A DNA stretch of 9,133 nucleotides, from assembly GCA_965369325.1 (NCBI GenBank), contig CBDUQI010000226.1, positions 1-9,133 on the forward strand, written 5' to 3'. This document shows, in pieces, positions 1 to 6,013 of the stretch. Origin of the DNA: CBDUQI01 sp965369325. Its GTDB lineage: Bacteria > Pseudomonadota > Gammaproteobacteria > Steroidobacterales > JBCBZW01. Position 1 is the stretch's first letter, and every line of letters begins with the position of its first letter. The position numbers were made by a program, and so were the translations under genes. The notes beneath the pieces were generated by a model. The model had not been told where the DNA came from. It ran no database searches and saw nothing but the letters and a program-made list of their open reading frames with translations.

Positions 1-1021
1 CTTTGCATATCGAGACCTTGTCCGACAGCGTCTTCGGTGGCTTGCCCGGCGGGAAGCGATTCGCCGGATAGATCGGATTGGTGTACATCTCACGGAATCC
101 CTCGGTGCGCACATCCACCCAGGTGTTGTGGTTGGTTCGGGTGCGGTAGTGGCGCAGCGCCTCGATGTCGATGGTCGTAGCAAGCACCTGCTCTGCCGGG
201 TACGGCGCCTCGCGCAACACCATGCCGGTGTAGTCGATCGCGAACGAGTGCCCAGGGCAAAACGCTTTGGGGTAGAACTCGTAGTTAACGCTACCCCAGT
301 TCGAGCCCAGCACGTAAGCCATGTTGTCGTGGGCGCGGGCGCGGCGTGTGAACATCCAAAAGTCCCAAGGCTGAGAGACGCCCTCCACTTCCTGAATGGC
401 ACCGGGATGGCAGATAACCTCCACTCCGTTGTAGCCAAGCGCACGGGAGACCTCCGGTGTGCAGCCGTCATGGCAGGTCATCGTCCCCAGCTTGCCTATC
501 TCGGTGTCGATGACCGGAAACAATTGCTGGATGCCGCCCCCGATCTTCTCGCAGTACTCATCGAATAGATCGTGCGGGCTTGTGCCCAAGCCAATGGACG
601 CCGGGATGTGCCACTTGTGGTACTTCAATACCACCTCGCCGGTCGGGCCGACGATGAAGTTGGTATTGAACCAGCGATCGGGGAACTCCTCCAACCGCTC
701 GACGACGCCACCACCACAAATGTACAACTCATACTGGCGGGCGATTTCACCCAGTTGCTCGACCTCCGGGCCCGGGACAGTGACTGCCTTCTTCATCTGG
801 TCTTCGATCGTACTCTCGCCCTTGCCGGGCGTGCCCACACCCTGCAGGAAATACTCGGGCAGCACGACCAGGCGAACTGGCACCTCCCAGAAATAGCCGA
901 CCCCAAAGTGGATCAGGTTCTTGACCCGATCAAGGTTACGCTGGATGCCCGCGCGATCATCGACGACCGTCACTTCCGGTTGCACGATTAGCGCGGTGTA
1001 GGGCTCTACTCTACGGCTCAT
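1..1021 (-). CDS. Nitrilase-superfamily carbon-nitrogen hydrolase (amidase/nitrilase type), C-terminus cut by window edge
   Basis: The minus-strand frame is open from ATG 1021 to the left edge and gives 340 residues with no stop, so the C-terminus lies outside. The nitrilase-superfamily Glu-Lys-Cys triad is visible: E56 in LPEYFLQG, K136 in LKYHKWHIP and C183 in TMTCHDG. The nucleophile segment TCHDG followed by the R-x-L-G-Y-N-G-V-E-V-I-C-H-P segment is typical of these alpha-beta-beta-alpha hydrolases, which split amides or nitriles in the cytoplasm through a thioimidate or acyl enzyme. I see no signal peptide. The family fixes the chemistry but not the substrate; aliphatic-amidase/formamidase-like and N-carbamoyl or nitrile-hydrolysing roles all remain possible. 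It is the third gene of the putative manD operon, 63 bp after the FAD oxidoreductase. AAGAGA at 1035-1030, 8 nt before ATG, is a plausible ribosome-binding site and supports this start. Family assignment is firm; substrate is unknown. Confidence 0.9.
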   Translation of the reverse strand, partial: MSRRVEPYTALIVQPEVTVVDDRAGIQRNLDRVKNLIHFGVGYFWEVPVRLVVLPEYFLQGVGTPGKGESTIEDQMKKAVTVPGPEVEQLGEIARQYELYICGGGVVERLEEFPDRWFNTNFIVGPTGEVVLKYHKWHIPASIGLGTSPHDLFDEYCEKIGGGIQQLFPVIDTEIGKLGTMTCHDGCTPEVSRALGYNGVEVICHPGAIQEVEGVSQPWDFWMFTRRARAHDNMAYVLGSNWGSVNYEFYPKAFCPGHSFAIDYTGMVLREAPYPAEQVLATTIDIEALRHYRTRTNHNTWVDVRTEGFREMYTNPIYPANRFPPGKPPKTLSDKVSICK

Positions 1022-1022
1022 G

Positions 1023-1037
1023 GTAAGCGTCTCTTAC
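1023..1037 (-). promoter_or_regulatory. Inverted repeat GTAAG-N5-CTTAC over the nitrilase ribosome-binding site
   Basis: A 5-bp perfect inverted repeat with a 5-nt loop starts 2 nt upstream of the nitrilase ATG and includes the AAGAGA Shine-Dalgarno candidate. As RNA it could form a small hairpin that limits ribosome access. It is short enough to be chance. The rest of the 63-bp gap (1022-1084) shows no clear promoter or terminator, which agrees with read-through from the upstream gene. Confidence 0.3.
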
Positions 1038-1084
1038 AGTGTTGGGGCCTTTGCTCGTGCCAAGGCGTGTGCCGGTGTCCGTAT

Positions 1085-2665
1085 CTAAAAGTCAAACTCG
1101 TCATCGTCGTCGATACCCCTCAGGTCGGCGAGAATCTCGCGCGCTGCGACGGTCCCCATACCGCAGATCCCGCCGCCCGGATGGCACGATGGTCCGCTGA
1201 TGTAAAAATTCTCAACCGGGCCGCGGTAATGCGCGTAGTTCGCAAATGGGCGGAACGCCCCCATCTGCGCAGGGATGCGCTCACCGCCGGTAGTTACCCC
1301 GCGATGGAAACAAAGATTGGCACGCGCCAAGCTCGGGCCGGTCTCCACATACTCGGCCAGGATATTGTCGTCGCTCATGTTGGTGGTGTAGCGGCGTAGC
1401 TGAGGCAGCAGCACCTCCCGCACGTAGGCCGGGCCGATCGCCTCCCAGTCCTCGCCACTCGCCAGATCTACCGGTACGAAGGTATCCATGATCAAGGTGT
1501 GCTTGCCATCGGGGGCACGGGTCGGGTCCATACACGTCCACGCGGCGGTCCACAAGAACGGGTTGGACGGCACCTTGCCCTGTGCGATCTGCATGTATTG
1601 CTTGTCGATGTCGGCGACCGGACCGAAGATGCGCTGGAACGCTGTCTTATCCATATCCTCTCCGTTGGCGAACGTTGGCGCCTCGTTCAACGCGTAGTGA
1701 ACGCGGGCGATAGTTACGTTGCCGAAGCGGAAACCGCGCACCATGTCCTGAAAACCGTCAGGCAGTTCGTCCGCCTCGAAACCGTTGAGGAAGGTCTGGT
1801 ACGGATCGAGCGTACTAACCACGGCCTTGTCGGCGAGGATCTCACTGCCGTCCTCCAGCCTTACACCGCGGCAGCGCTTGTTCTCGACCAGGAAACGCCT
1901 GGCCGTGGCGCCGGTGATCACCTGCCCGCCATGCGCTTCCAGGTAACGCTGCAGCGCAATCGAGAGCATGCCGCTGCCGCCCTCGGGGATGGCTTGGCCG
2001 TAGTAGTGGATGCTCGGGATCATCACGTAAAAACCCGCGGCGGTGGCCTCTTGATCGGGCAGAATTTGCGGAGCCAGCGCCCAGCCCAGGATGAACGCCC
2101 GGACATCATCGTTGTGGAAGTTCTCGAAAGTAAACTGTCTGGAGCTGAGCTGATAATTTCGCAGACGCTTCATGCCCTCGGCGCTGCCTTCCATCGCCTG
2201 GTACATGTAACTCGGCGGCGCGGGCGGCGCGAACATGCCTTTAACCACCCCATCTTTGATCTCGCCGAACTCCTCGTAGATCTCGCGATATCGCCGGGCA
2301 TCGCGTTTTGAGTACTGCGCGATCGACTCGCAGGTTTTATCGACATCCTTATAGACGATAATCCCGGGACCCTGGAGATTGGGATGCCCGGTGATGTGAT
2401 CCTCGGACCAGATGTACTTCAGGCCATATTGCTCAAGCTCGGGTTTGAGTTTCTGAAACTCCGGATTGAGATGTATCCAAACATGTGAGGAACCAAACGG
2501 ATCGTGTTTGAAGCCGGGCAGCGTCAGCTCCCGGGTAAGCACCCCGCCACCAACCCACTCGTTACGCTCCAGCACGGCGACCTTCAGCCCTTCGCGCGCC
2601 AGCACGGCGGCGCAGATCAGGCCATTGTGCCCAGCGCCAGCAATAACAACATCGTAATCAGCCAT
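1085..2665 (-). CDS. Phytoene-desaturase/PYROXD2-like FAD-dependent oxidoreductase
   Basis: This 526-residue soluble flavoprotein starts with a textbook Rossmann FAD-binding motif, GAGHNG at residues 10-15, with the ribose-binding acidic residue E33 and the VGGG loop at 38-41. The C-terminus has the second FAD-contact segment typical of amine-oxidase/phytoene-desaturase-type enzymes (SGPSCHPGGG, GMG, then AAREIL, about residues 490-512) and ends in an acidic tail (DDDDEFDF). Length and layout match the COG1233 NAD(P)/FAD oxidoreductases that include human PYROXD2. These are often called phytoene dehydrogenase, but there is no carotenoid gene here, so that name should not be used. The reaction is probably a dehydrogenation or desaturation of an unknown substrate. 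ATG 2665 lies 6 bp after the manD stop, and its Shine-Dalgarno overlaps that stop codon, so the two are probably translationally coupled. The nitrilase gene follows. Family is sure; substrate is not. Confidence 0.9.
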   Translation of the reverse strand: MADYDVVIAGAGHNGLICAAVLAREGLKVAVLERNEWVGGGVLTRELTLPGFKHDPFGSSHVWIHLNPEFQKLKPELEQYGLKYIWSEDHITGHPNLQGPGIIVYKDVDKTCESIAQYSKRDARRYREIYEEFGEIKDGVVKGMFAPPAPPSYMYQAMEGSAEGMKRLRNYQLSSRQFTFENFHNDDVRAFILGWALAPQILPDQEATAAGFYVMIPSIHYYGQAIPEGGSGMLSIALQRYLEAHGGQVITGATARRFLVENKRCRGVRLEDGSEILADKAVVSTLDPYQTFLNGFEADELPDGFQDMVRGFRFGNVTIARVHYALNEAPTFANGEDMDKTAFQRIFGPVADIDKQYMQIAQGKVPSNPFLWTAAWTCMDPTRAPDGKHTLIMDTFVPVDLASGEDWEAIGPAYVREVLLPQLRRYTTNMSDDNILAEYVETGPSLARANLCFHRGVTTGGERIPAQMGAFRPFANYAHYRGPVENFYISGPSCHPGGGICGMGTVAAREILADLRGIDDDDEFDF

Positions 2666-2674
2666 ACGCCCCTA
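2666..2674 (-). promoter_or_regulatory. Ribosome-binding site of the FAD oxidoreductase overlapping the manD stop
   Basis: Minus-strand TAGGGGCGT precedes ATG 2665. The TAG is the manD stop codon (2674-2672) and its AG joins GGG to make a purine-rich Shine-Dalgarno with a short spacer. This arrangement supports both the chosen ATG and coupling of translation to manD. Confidence 0.5.
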
Positions 2675-3880
2675 CCAGTTCCACATCGAACCATCCTGCA
2701 GGCGATTCACCGGCAGGAACGCTCGTTGGTACGGATACTTCGCGGCCAGCTTTTCATCTATATCCACGCCGTGGCCGGGCGTGTCGCCGGGATGTAGGTA
2801 ACCGTCCCTGAAGCGGTAGGCGTGCGGGAACACGGCATCTGTCTCTTGGGTGTGTCGCATGTACTCCTGCACGCCGAAGTTCGGCACCCAGAGGTCGAAG
2901 TTCAGCGCAGCGCCCATACTGACGGGTGACAGATCGGTAGCGCCGTGGCAGCCGGTACGCACATGATAAAGCGCCGCCAGATCCGCAATGCGCCGCAGGT
3001 GGGTGATACCGCCTGCGTGCACGACTGTGGTGCGAATGTAGTCGATGAGTTGCTGCTGGATGAGGTCTTTGCAGTCCCACACAGTGTTGAAAACCTCACC
3101 GACGGCCAGCGGCGTGACCGTGTGCTCACGGATCAATCGGAAGCTCTCCTGGTTCTCCGCCGGCACCGGGTCCTCCAGCCAGAACAACCGGTAGTCCTCC
3201 AGCGACCTGCCGAGCCGGGCCGCCTCGATCGGGCTCAGCCGATGGTGCACGTCGTGCAGCAGATGCGGATCGAAGCCGAACTGGGCACGCAACCGCTCGA
3301 ACAAACGTGGCACATGATCGAGGTACTTCTCGGTGGACCAAACGTTCTCGCTGGGCAGGTCCGCGTCGGCCGGCTCGTAGAACAACTTGTCGCCAGCGAC
3401 GCCATAGGTGGAGTCGAGCCCTGGAATGCCGGTTTGAGCGCGAATCGCCTTGTAGCCCAGGTCGATGTATTTGGCGACCTCGTCAACCGTCTCCTCAAGG
3501 GTGTCGCCGTTAGCGTGGCCATACACCATTACGCCGTCGCGACTGCGTCCACCGAGCAATTGGTAGAGCGGCAAGCCGACGGCCTTCGCCTTGATATCCC
3601 ACAAGGCGGTATCAACGGCGGCGATGGCCGACATCGTGACCGGCCCCCGGCGCCAGTAGCAGCCACGGTACAGGTATTGCCAAATATCCTCGATACGGCT
3701 CGCGTCACGGCCGATGAGGCAAGGGATGACATGCTCATCCAGGTAGCTGACGACGGCTTTCTCGCGACCATTCAGGGTCGCGTCGCCGATGCCGTGGACG
3801 CCCTCGCTGGTCTCGATCTTCAAGGTGACGAAGTTGCGCCCGGGCGAGGTGACGATAGTTTTCGCGCTGGTGATCTTCAT
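2672..3880 (-). CDS. manD: D-mannonate dehydratase (enolase superfamily, ManD/RspA subgroup)
   Basis: It dehydrates D-mannonate to 2-keto-3-deoxy-D-gluconate in the cytoplasm, a step of D-glucuronate breakdown. From ATG 3880 the protein is 402 residues, the length I recall for the Novosphingobium aromaticivorans ManD, with long near-identical stretches. Key residues fall at the same numbers as in that enzyme: N37, H122, R147 and Y159 (base), D210, E236 and E262 (Mg2+ ligands), H212 (acid), R283, H312, E339. Residue 314 is Ala; from memory, Ala here marks efficient mannonate-specific members while Pro marks weak mannonate/gluconate members. The C-terminal MWNW also matches. The frame extends to GTG 3946, but those 22 residues (MTSCNSDPGGGE...) are not family-like, and the likely transcription start (about 3940) lies inside that extension. 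No strong Shine-Dalgarno precedes ATG 3880. It is the first gene of a probable manD-FAD oxidoreductase-nitrilase operon, divergent from gntR. Confidence 0.95.
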   Translation of the reverse strand: MKITSAKTIVTSPGRNFVTLKIETSEGVHGIGDATLNGREKAVVSYLDEHVIPCLIGRDASRIEDIWQYLYRGCYWRRGPVTMSAIAAVDTALWDIKAKAVGLPLYQLLGGRSRDGVMVYGHANGDTLEETVDEVAKYIDLGYKAIRAQTGIPGLDSTYGVAGDKLFYEPADADLPSENVWSTEKYLDHVPRLFERLRAQFGFDPHLLHDVHHRLSPIEAARLGRSLEDYRLFWLEDPVPAENQESFRLIREHTVTPLAVGEVFNTVWDCKDLIQQQLIDYIRTTVVHAGGITHLRRIADLAALYHVRTGCHGATDLSPVSMGAALNFDLWVPNFGVQEYMRHTQETDAVFPHAYRFRDGYLHPGDTPGHGVDIDEKLAAKYPYQRAFLPVNRLQDGSMWNW

Positions 3881-3895
3881 AATTGCCGGCTCGCG

Positions 3896-3946
3896 GGTCA
3901 CCGTGGGTGACTCACCGCCCCCAGGGTCACTGTTGCAAGAGGTCAC
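3896..3946 (-). repeat. Three copies of GGTCAC plus a GGTGA-C-TCACC palindrome in the manD leader
   Basis: GGTCAC occurs in the same orientation at 3896-3901, 3925-3930 and 3941-3946, and GGTGACTCACC (5-bp arms, 1-nt centre) lies at 3906-3916. All are within the predicted manD 5' untranslated leader. They could be half-sites for a DNA-binding protein or parts of an mRNA fold before the manD start. The unit is only six bases, so chance is not excluded. Confidence 0.3.
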
Positions 3947-3975
3947 AAGCTACTTTTAATCCCACTATTTGTCAA
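3947..3975 (-). promoter_or_regulatory. Sigma-70-like promoter candidate for the manD operon
   Basis: On the minus strand a perfect -35 box TTGACA (3975-3970) is followed after 17 nt by TAGCTT (3952-3947), which matches the -10 consensus at three of six positions. Predicted start is near 3940, giving a leader of about 60 nt to ATG 3880. The weak -10 box suggests activation or low basal strength. The -35 box overlaps the inverted repeat at 3971-3983. Confidence 0.5.
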
Positions 3976-3983
3976 CGCTTGAC
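3971..3983. promoter_or_regulatory. Inverted repeat GTCAA-N3-TTGAC, candidate operator over the manD -35 box
   Basis: Perfect 5-bp arms flank a 3-nt centre, and one arm supplies five bases of the TTGACA -35 box. A repressor bound here would block RNA polymerase at manD. The divergent GntR-type regulator is the natural candidate. The site does not match the usual FadR-subfamily GT-N3-AC operator core, so the regulator-site link is inference only. Confidence 0.35.
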
Positions 3984-4038
3984 GAGGAGTGCAATGCGGC
4001 AAAGTTCGCCATGAACCATCCCTGTGAGCCGATGTTAA

Positions 4039-4054
4039 TTCTCGAGCTCGAGAA
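4039..4054. promoter_or_regulatory. Perfect 16-bp palindrome TTCTCGAGCTCGAGAA
   Basis: The sequence is identical to its reverse complement over all 16 bases and consists of two tandem CTCGAG hexamers flanked by TT and AA. It lies about 100 bp upstream of the predicted manD start and about 175 bp upstream of the predicted gntR start, followed by an AT-rich tract. A dimeric regulator site or a DNA-structure element would fit. The protein that binds it, if any, is unknown. Confidence 0.4.
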
Positions 4055-4180
4055 CACATAACCATTATGATATTTATAAAGATAACACTAACCTACTGGC
4101 CCAAGCAGGATGCTACACATATCCACACGGCGCCCCCGAATCAGCGGCTGCGATGGCTGTCTGCATTGAATGAAGTTAGA

Positions 4181-4209
4181 TTTACGCATATATTTAGTCC
4201 CATTATAAT
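4181..4209 (+). promoter_or_regulatory. Sigma-70-like promoter of the GntR-type regulator
   Basis: TTTACG (4181-4186, four of six matches to TTGACA) is separated by exactly 17 nt from a perfect TATAAT (4204-4209). Predicted start is near 4216, giving a leader of about 50 nt to the GTG at 4268. This is the best promoter match in the window. Confidence 0.65.
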
Positions 4210-4225
4210 GCCGGGCGAGCAAGCT

Positions 4226-4240
4226 GACTGATACCCAGTC
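4226..4240. promoter_or_regulatory. Inverted repeat GACTG-N5-CAGTC just downstream of the gntR promoter
   Basis: Perfect 5-bp arms flank a 5-nt centre, about 10 nt past the predicted transcription start of the regulator. Such a place suits autoregulation by blocking transcription. Its sequence differs from the inverted repeat at the manD -35 box, so both are unlikely to be strong sites for one protein. Confidence 0.3.
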
Positions 4241-4254
4241 GCCAGACGAGCCGC

Positions 4255-4260
4255 AGAGGG
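4255..4260 (+). promoter_or_regulatory. Ribosome-binding site of the GntR-type regulator
   Basis: AGAGGG sits 7 nt before GTG 4268. This spacing supports the GTG codon as the real start although it is not ATG. Confidence 0.55.
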
Positions 4261-4267
4261 AAAGACT

Positions 4268-5020
4268 GTGAGTCGGAGCGACAAGAAACCAGGATCCCGA
4301 AGAACCAGCAGTCGCGGGCAAGTGGCTCTGGTGGTCGACACGCTTGGCAAGCAAATCGCCTCATCCCGCGTGCGGCCGGAGCACACCTTTCCCGTCGAAC
4401 AGGAGCTGGCAGACAGCCTGCAGGTTGGTCGCAACGCGCTGCGCGAAGCGATCAAGATCCTGTCCGCCAAAGGGCTCATCTCGACAGCGCCGCGCAGCGG
4501 GACCAAAGTAAGGCCGGTCGAGGACTGGAACATGCTCGATCCGGACGTGCTCGCCTGGCACGCCGACCCAGACATCGCCACCCCGCAGTTCATGCTCGAC
4601 CTCACAGAGGTGCGGCGCGTCATTGAGCCCGAGGCAAGTCGCATCGCCGCGCAACGCGCAACGCGTGCTGACGTGGCCGAGATTCTGTCGGCGTATGAGG
4701 CGATGGAGAACTCGCGCGATCACCAACAGATGCTCGAAGCCGACATTCGCTTTCACACCTCCATACTGCGAGCGACTCAAAACGTGGTGCTGGCCAATTT
4801 TAGACACTGCATCGTGACCTTCCTGGGGGCGCACGCCAAGTACGTCGTCAAAGACAGCGAGATCGACAAGGAGAATCTGCGCATGCACCGTGATATCGCC
4901 TGGGCGATCGCAGCAGGCAACGACGAAGACGCCCACGCACGCACGGCCGAGTTGTTGCGGGTTAATCGGGAAAAGATCGAGAAACACTTGACTAGGTCAG
5001 GGCAGAACGCAACAGGCTGA
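4268..5020 (+). CDS. GntR-family regulator, FadR/FCD subfamily, DgoR-like
   Basis: A 250-residue one-component regulator. Residues about 18-84 form the winged helix-turn-helix (FPVEQELADSLQVGRNALRE carries the recognition helix, and RSGTKV the wing). Residues about 108-235 form the all-helical FCD ligand-binding domain with D159 and H163 (ADIRFH) and H207 (MHRDI) as likely metal or ligand contacts. The final His common in FCD proteins is replaced by Leu near 229-230. The linker WNMLDPDVLAWHAD closely resembles the corresponding part of the E. coli galactonate repressor DgoR as I remember it, and DgoR also seems to lack that last His. This suggests a sugar acid such as mannonate as inducer and repression of the divergent manD operon. 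It starts at GTG with a Shine-Dalgarno AGAGGG 7 nt upstream. Family is sure; ligand and targets are inferred. Confidence 0.92.
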   Translation: MSRSDKKPGSRRTSSRGQVALVVDTLGKQIASSRVRPEHTFPVEQELADSLQVGRNALREAIKILSAKGLISTAPRSGTKVRPVEDWNMLDPDVLAWHADPDIATPQFMLDLTEVRRVIEPEASRIAAQRATRADVAEILSAYEAMENSRDHQQMLEADIRFHTSILRATQNVVLANFRHCIVTFLGAHAKYVVKDSEIDKENLRMHRDIAWAIAAGNDEDAHARTAELLRVNREKIEKHLTRSGQNATG

Positions 5021-5034
5021 GAGAACGCGAGGTC

Positions 5035-5061
5035 AGCCTTTATCCCGTAGCGGGTCGGGCT
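5035..5061. terminator. Weak nested stem between convergent genes, possible terminator
   Basis: In the 44-bp gap between the regulator stop (5020) and the SDR stop (5065), CCCG-TAG-CGGG (5044-5054) is nested inside AGCC (5035-5038) and GGCT (5058-5061). It could act for both directions. No run of T follows on either strand and the arms are only 4 bp, so this is not a canonical intrinsic terminator. Confidence 0.25.
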
Positions 5062-5064
5062 AGG

Positions 5065-5976
5065 TTACTCCCCGCGCTCGCGCCACCAGCGCGCCAGCGA
5101 ATGATCCATCACCAGATCTTCACGAGCCACCCCATCCAGGCGTTCGAACTTGCCGCAAACAGACTCGGCCTGTGCCCCCGCCGGGTAGCTGAAACGCGGC
5201 GCGATGTCGGTCGAGATACGCGCGAGCAGTTCGGCGAACACCTCTGGATCGTCGCCGGTTGTCGCGTTAGCGCGCAATTCCTCAACGTGACGGTGCATGA
5301 CCGGTGCGTACACATCTCGCGCCTGCAAGTCACGGTCCTCCTCACGCCTTGTTAAAGCGCGCCCGTCGCCCTCGTGAACGCCGGGCGCGTTGGCCTGGTC
5401 CGCCATCTTGTACAGCATGGGCGTGGCGAACCGCCCCGGCACCACGATCGAGACCTTCACGCCGAACGGCGCGACCTCGTAGCGCAACGCCTCTGTCGCC
5501 CGCGCCAAAGCGGCTTTGCTGGCTGCGTAGATCCCGTCGCAGGGCATGCCCACCAGGGCGGACAGGGAGCTGACCATGATAACGCGCCCATCGCCGCGCT
5601 TGCGCATCGAGGGCAGCACGCCTCGCATAAGCTCGAGCGGACCCCAGAAATTTACTTCGAACATTCGACGCTGCTGCTGAGCGGAGGTGCCCTCGATGGT
5701 GCCGGGGTCGCCGATTCCGCTGCAGTTCAACAGGACGTCGATGTGCCCGCTACTGCCCAAGGTCTGCTCTAGGGCATTGGCTATAGACGCGGGATCGGTA
5801 ATATCCAGCGCGAGCAGGCTCAGCTCGCGTGGATGTCGCTGATGCAAGTCCAGCAGCTCCGGCGCGCGCTCGACGTGCCTAGCGGTCGCGACAACGTGGT
5901 CTCCCATCTGGAGAAATTTGCGAGTGCAAGCTGCCCCCAGCCCACCGCCCGCGCCGCAAATCAGCAAGCGGCGCAT
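5065..5976 (-). CDS. Short-chain dehydrogenase/reductase (SDR), probably NADP(H)-dependent
   Basis: From ATG 5976 the protein has 303 residues. It shows the SDR cofactor motif CGAGGGLG (7-14; G8, G12, G14), an Arg after the second strand (TARH, R33) that favours NADP(H), LNCSG at 83-87 in place of the usual NNAG, N109, and the catalytic S137, Y150, K154 (YAASK). The first 190 residues are classical; about 50 extra C-terminal residues beyond the usual 250 include an Arg/Glu-rich segment (210-220) and end in WWRERGE. It should oxidise an alcohol or reduce a carbonyl in the cytoplasm; the substrate cannot be read from sequence. The open frame continues upstream to ATG 6213, but that part is Arg/Ser-rich, unlike any SDR, and overlaps the DUF819 gene, so I chose the ATG just before the glycine motif. 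It lies 37 bp after the DUF819 stop, probably in one operon with it. Confidence 0.9.
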   Translation of the reverse strand: MRRLLICGAGGGLGAACTRKFLQMGDHVVATARHVERAPELLDLHQRHPRELSLLALDITDPASIANALEQTLGSSGHIDVLLNCSGIGDPGTIEGTSAQQQRRMFEVNFWGPLELMRGVLPSMRKRGDGRVIMVSSLSALVGMPCDGIYAASKAALARATEALRYEVAPFGVKVSIVVPGRFATPMLYKMADQANAPGVHEGDGRALTRREEDRDLQARDVYAPVMHRHVEELRANATTGDDPEVFAELLARISTDIAPRFSYPAGAQAESVCGKFERLDGVAREDLVMDHSLARWWRERGE

Positions 5977-6013
5977 GCATTGCCTGCCGTGTCTGAGCCC
6001 TCGCGCGACGTGC

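Larger units (their letters stand above)
3881..4267. other. Divergent intergenic regulatory region between manD and the gntR-type regulator
   Basis: This 387-bp stretch holds no convincing gene. It contains a promoter candidate for each flanking gene, inverted repeats near both promoters, a perfect 16-bp palindrome in the middle and an AT-rich tract (about 4055-4085) next to it. Base composition is clearly more AT-rich than the genes on both sides from about 3950 to 4210, as expected for a regulatory region. The segment 4085-4180 shows nothing I can name. Confidence 0.7.

Noticed and set aside
128..991. Three overlapping plus-strand open frames in the first kilobase
   Set aside because: The minus strand encodes an uninterrupted nitrilase-superfamily protein with its Glu-Lys-Cys triad; the plus-strand frames are its antisense shadows.
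1499..2311. Plus-strand open frame of 270 codons opposite the FAD oxidoreductase
   Set aside because: It is antisense to a well-supported gene, with no domain, ribosome-binding site or promoter that I can see.
1085..2665. Carotenoid role (phytoene desaturase) for the FAD protein
   Set aside because: The fold is shared, but there is no phytoene synthase, cyclase or prenyl transferase nearby, and the operon partner is a sugar-acid dehydratase.
2945..3910. Plus-strand open frame of 321 codons opposite manD
   Set aside because: It lies entirely antisense to a gene with all catalytic residues. The translation has no recognisable motif and looks like a by-product of GC-rich codon use.
3881..3946. 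Upstream extension of manD to GTG 3946 (22 more residues)
   Set aside because: The extension does not resemble the family, the 402-residue form starts as ManD proteins do (MKIT), no Shine-Dalgarno precedes the GTG, and the predicted transcription start lies within the extension.
4088..4987. Minus-strand open frames over the regulator and its promoter
   Set aside because: They overlap the intact GntR-type gene and its promoter and show no family features.
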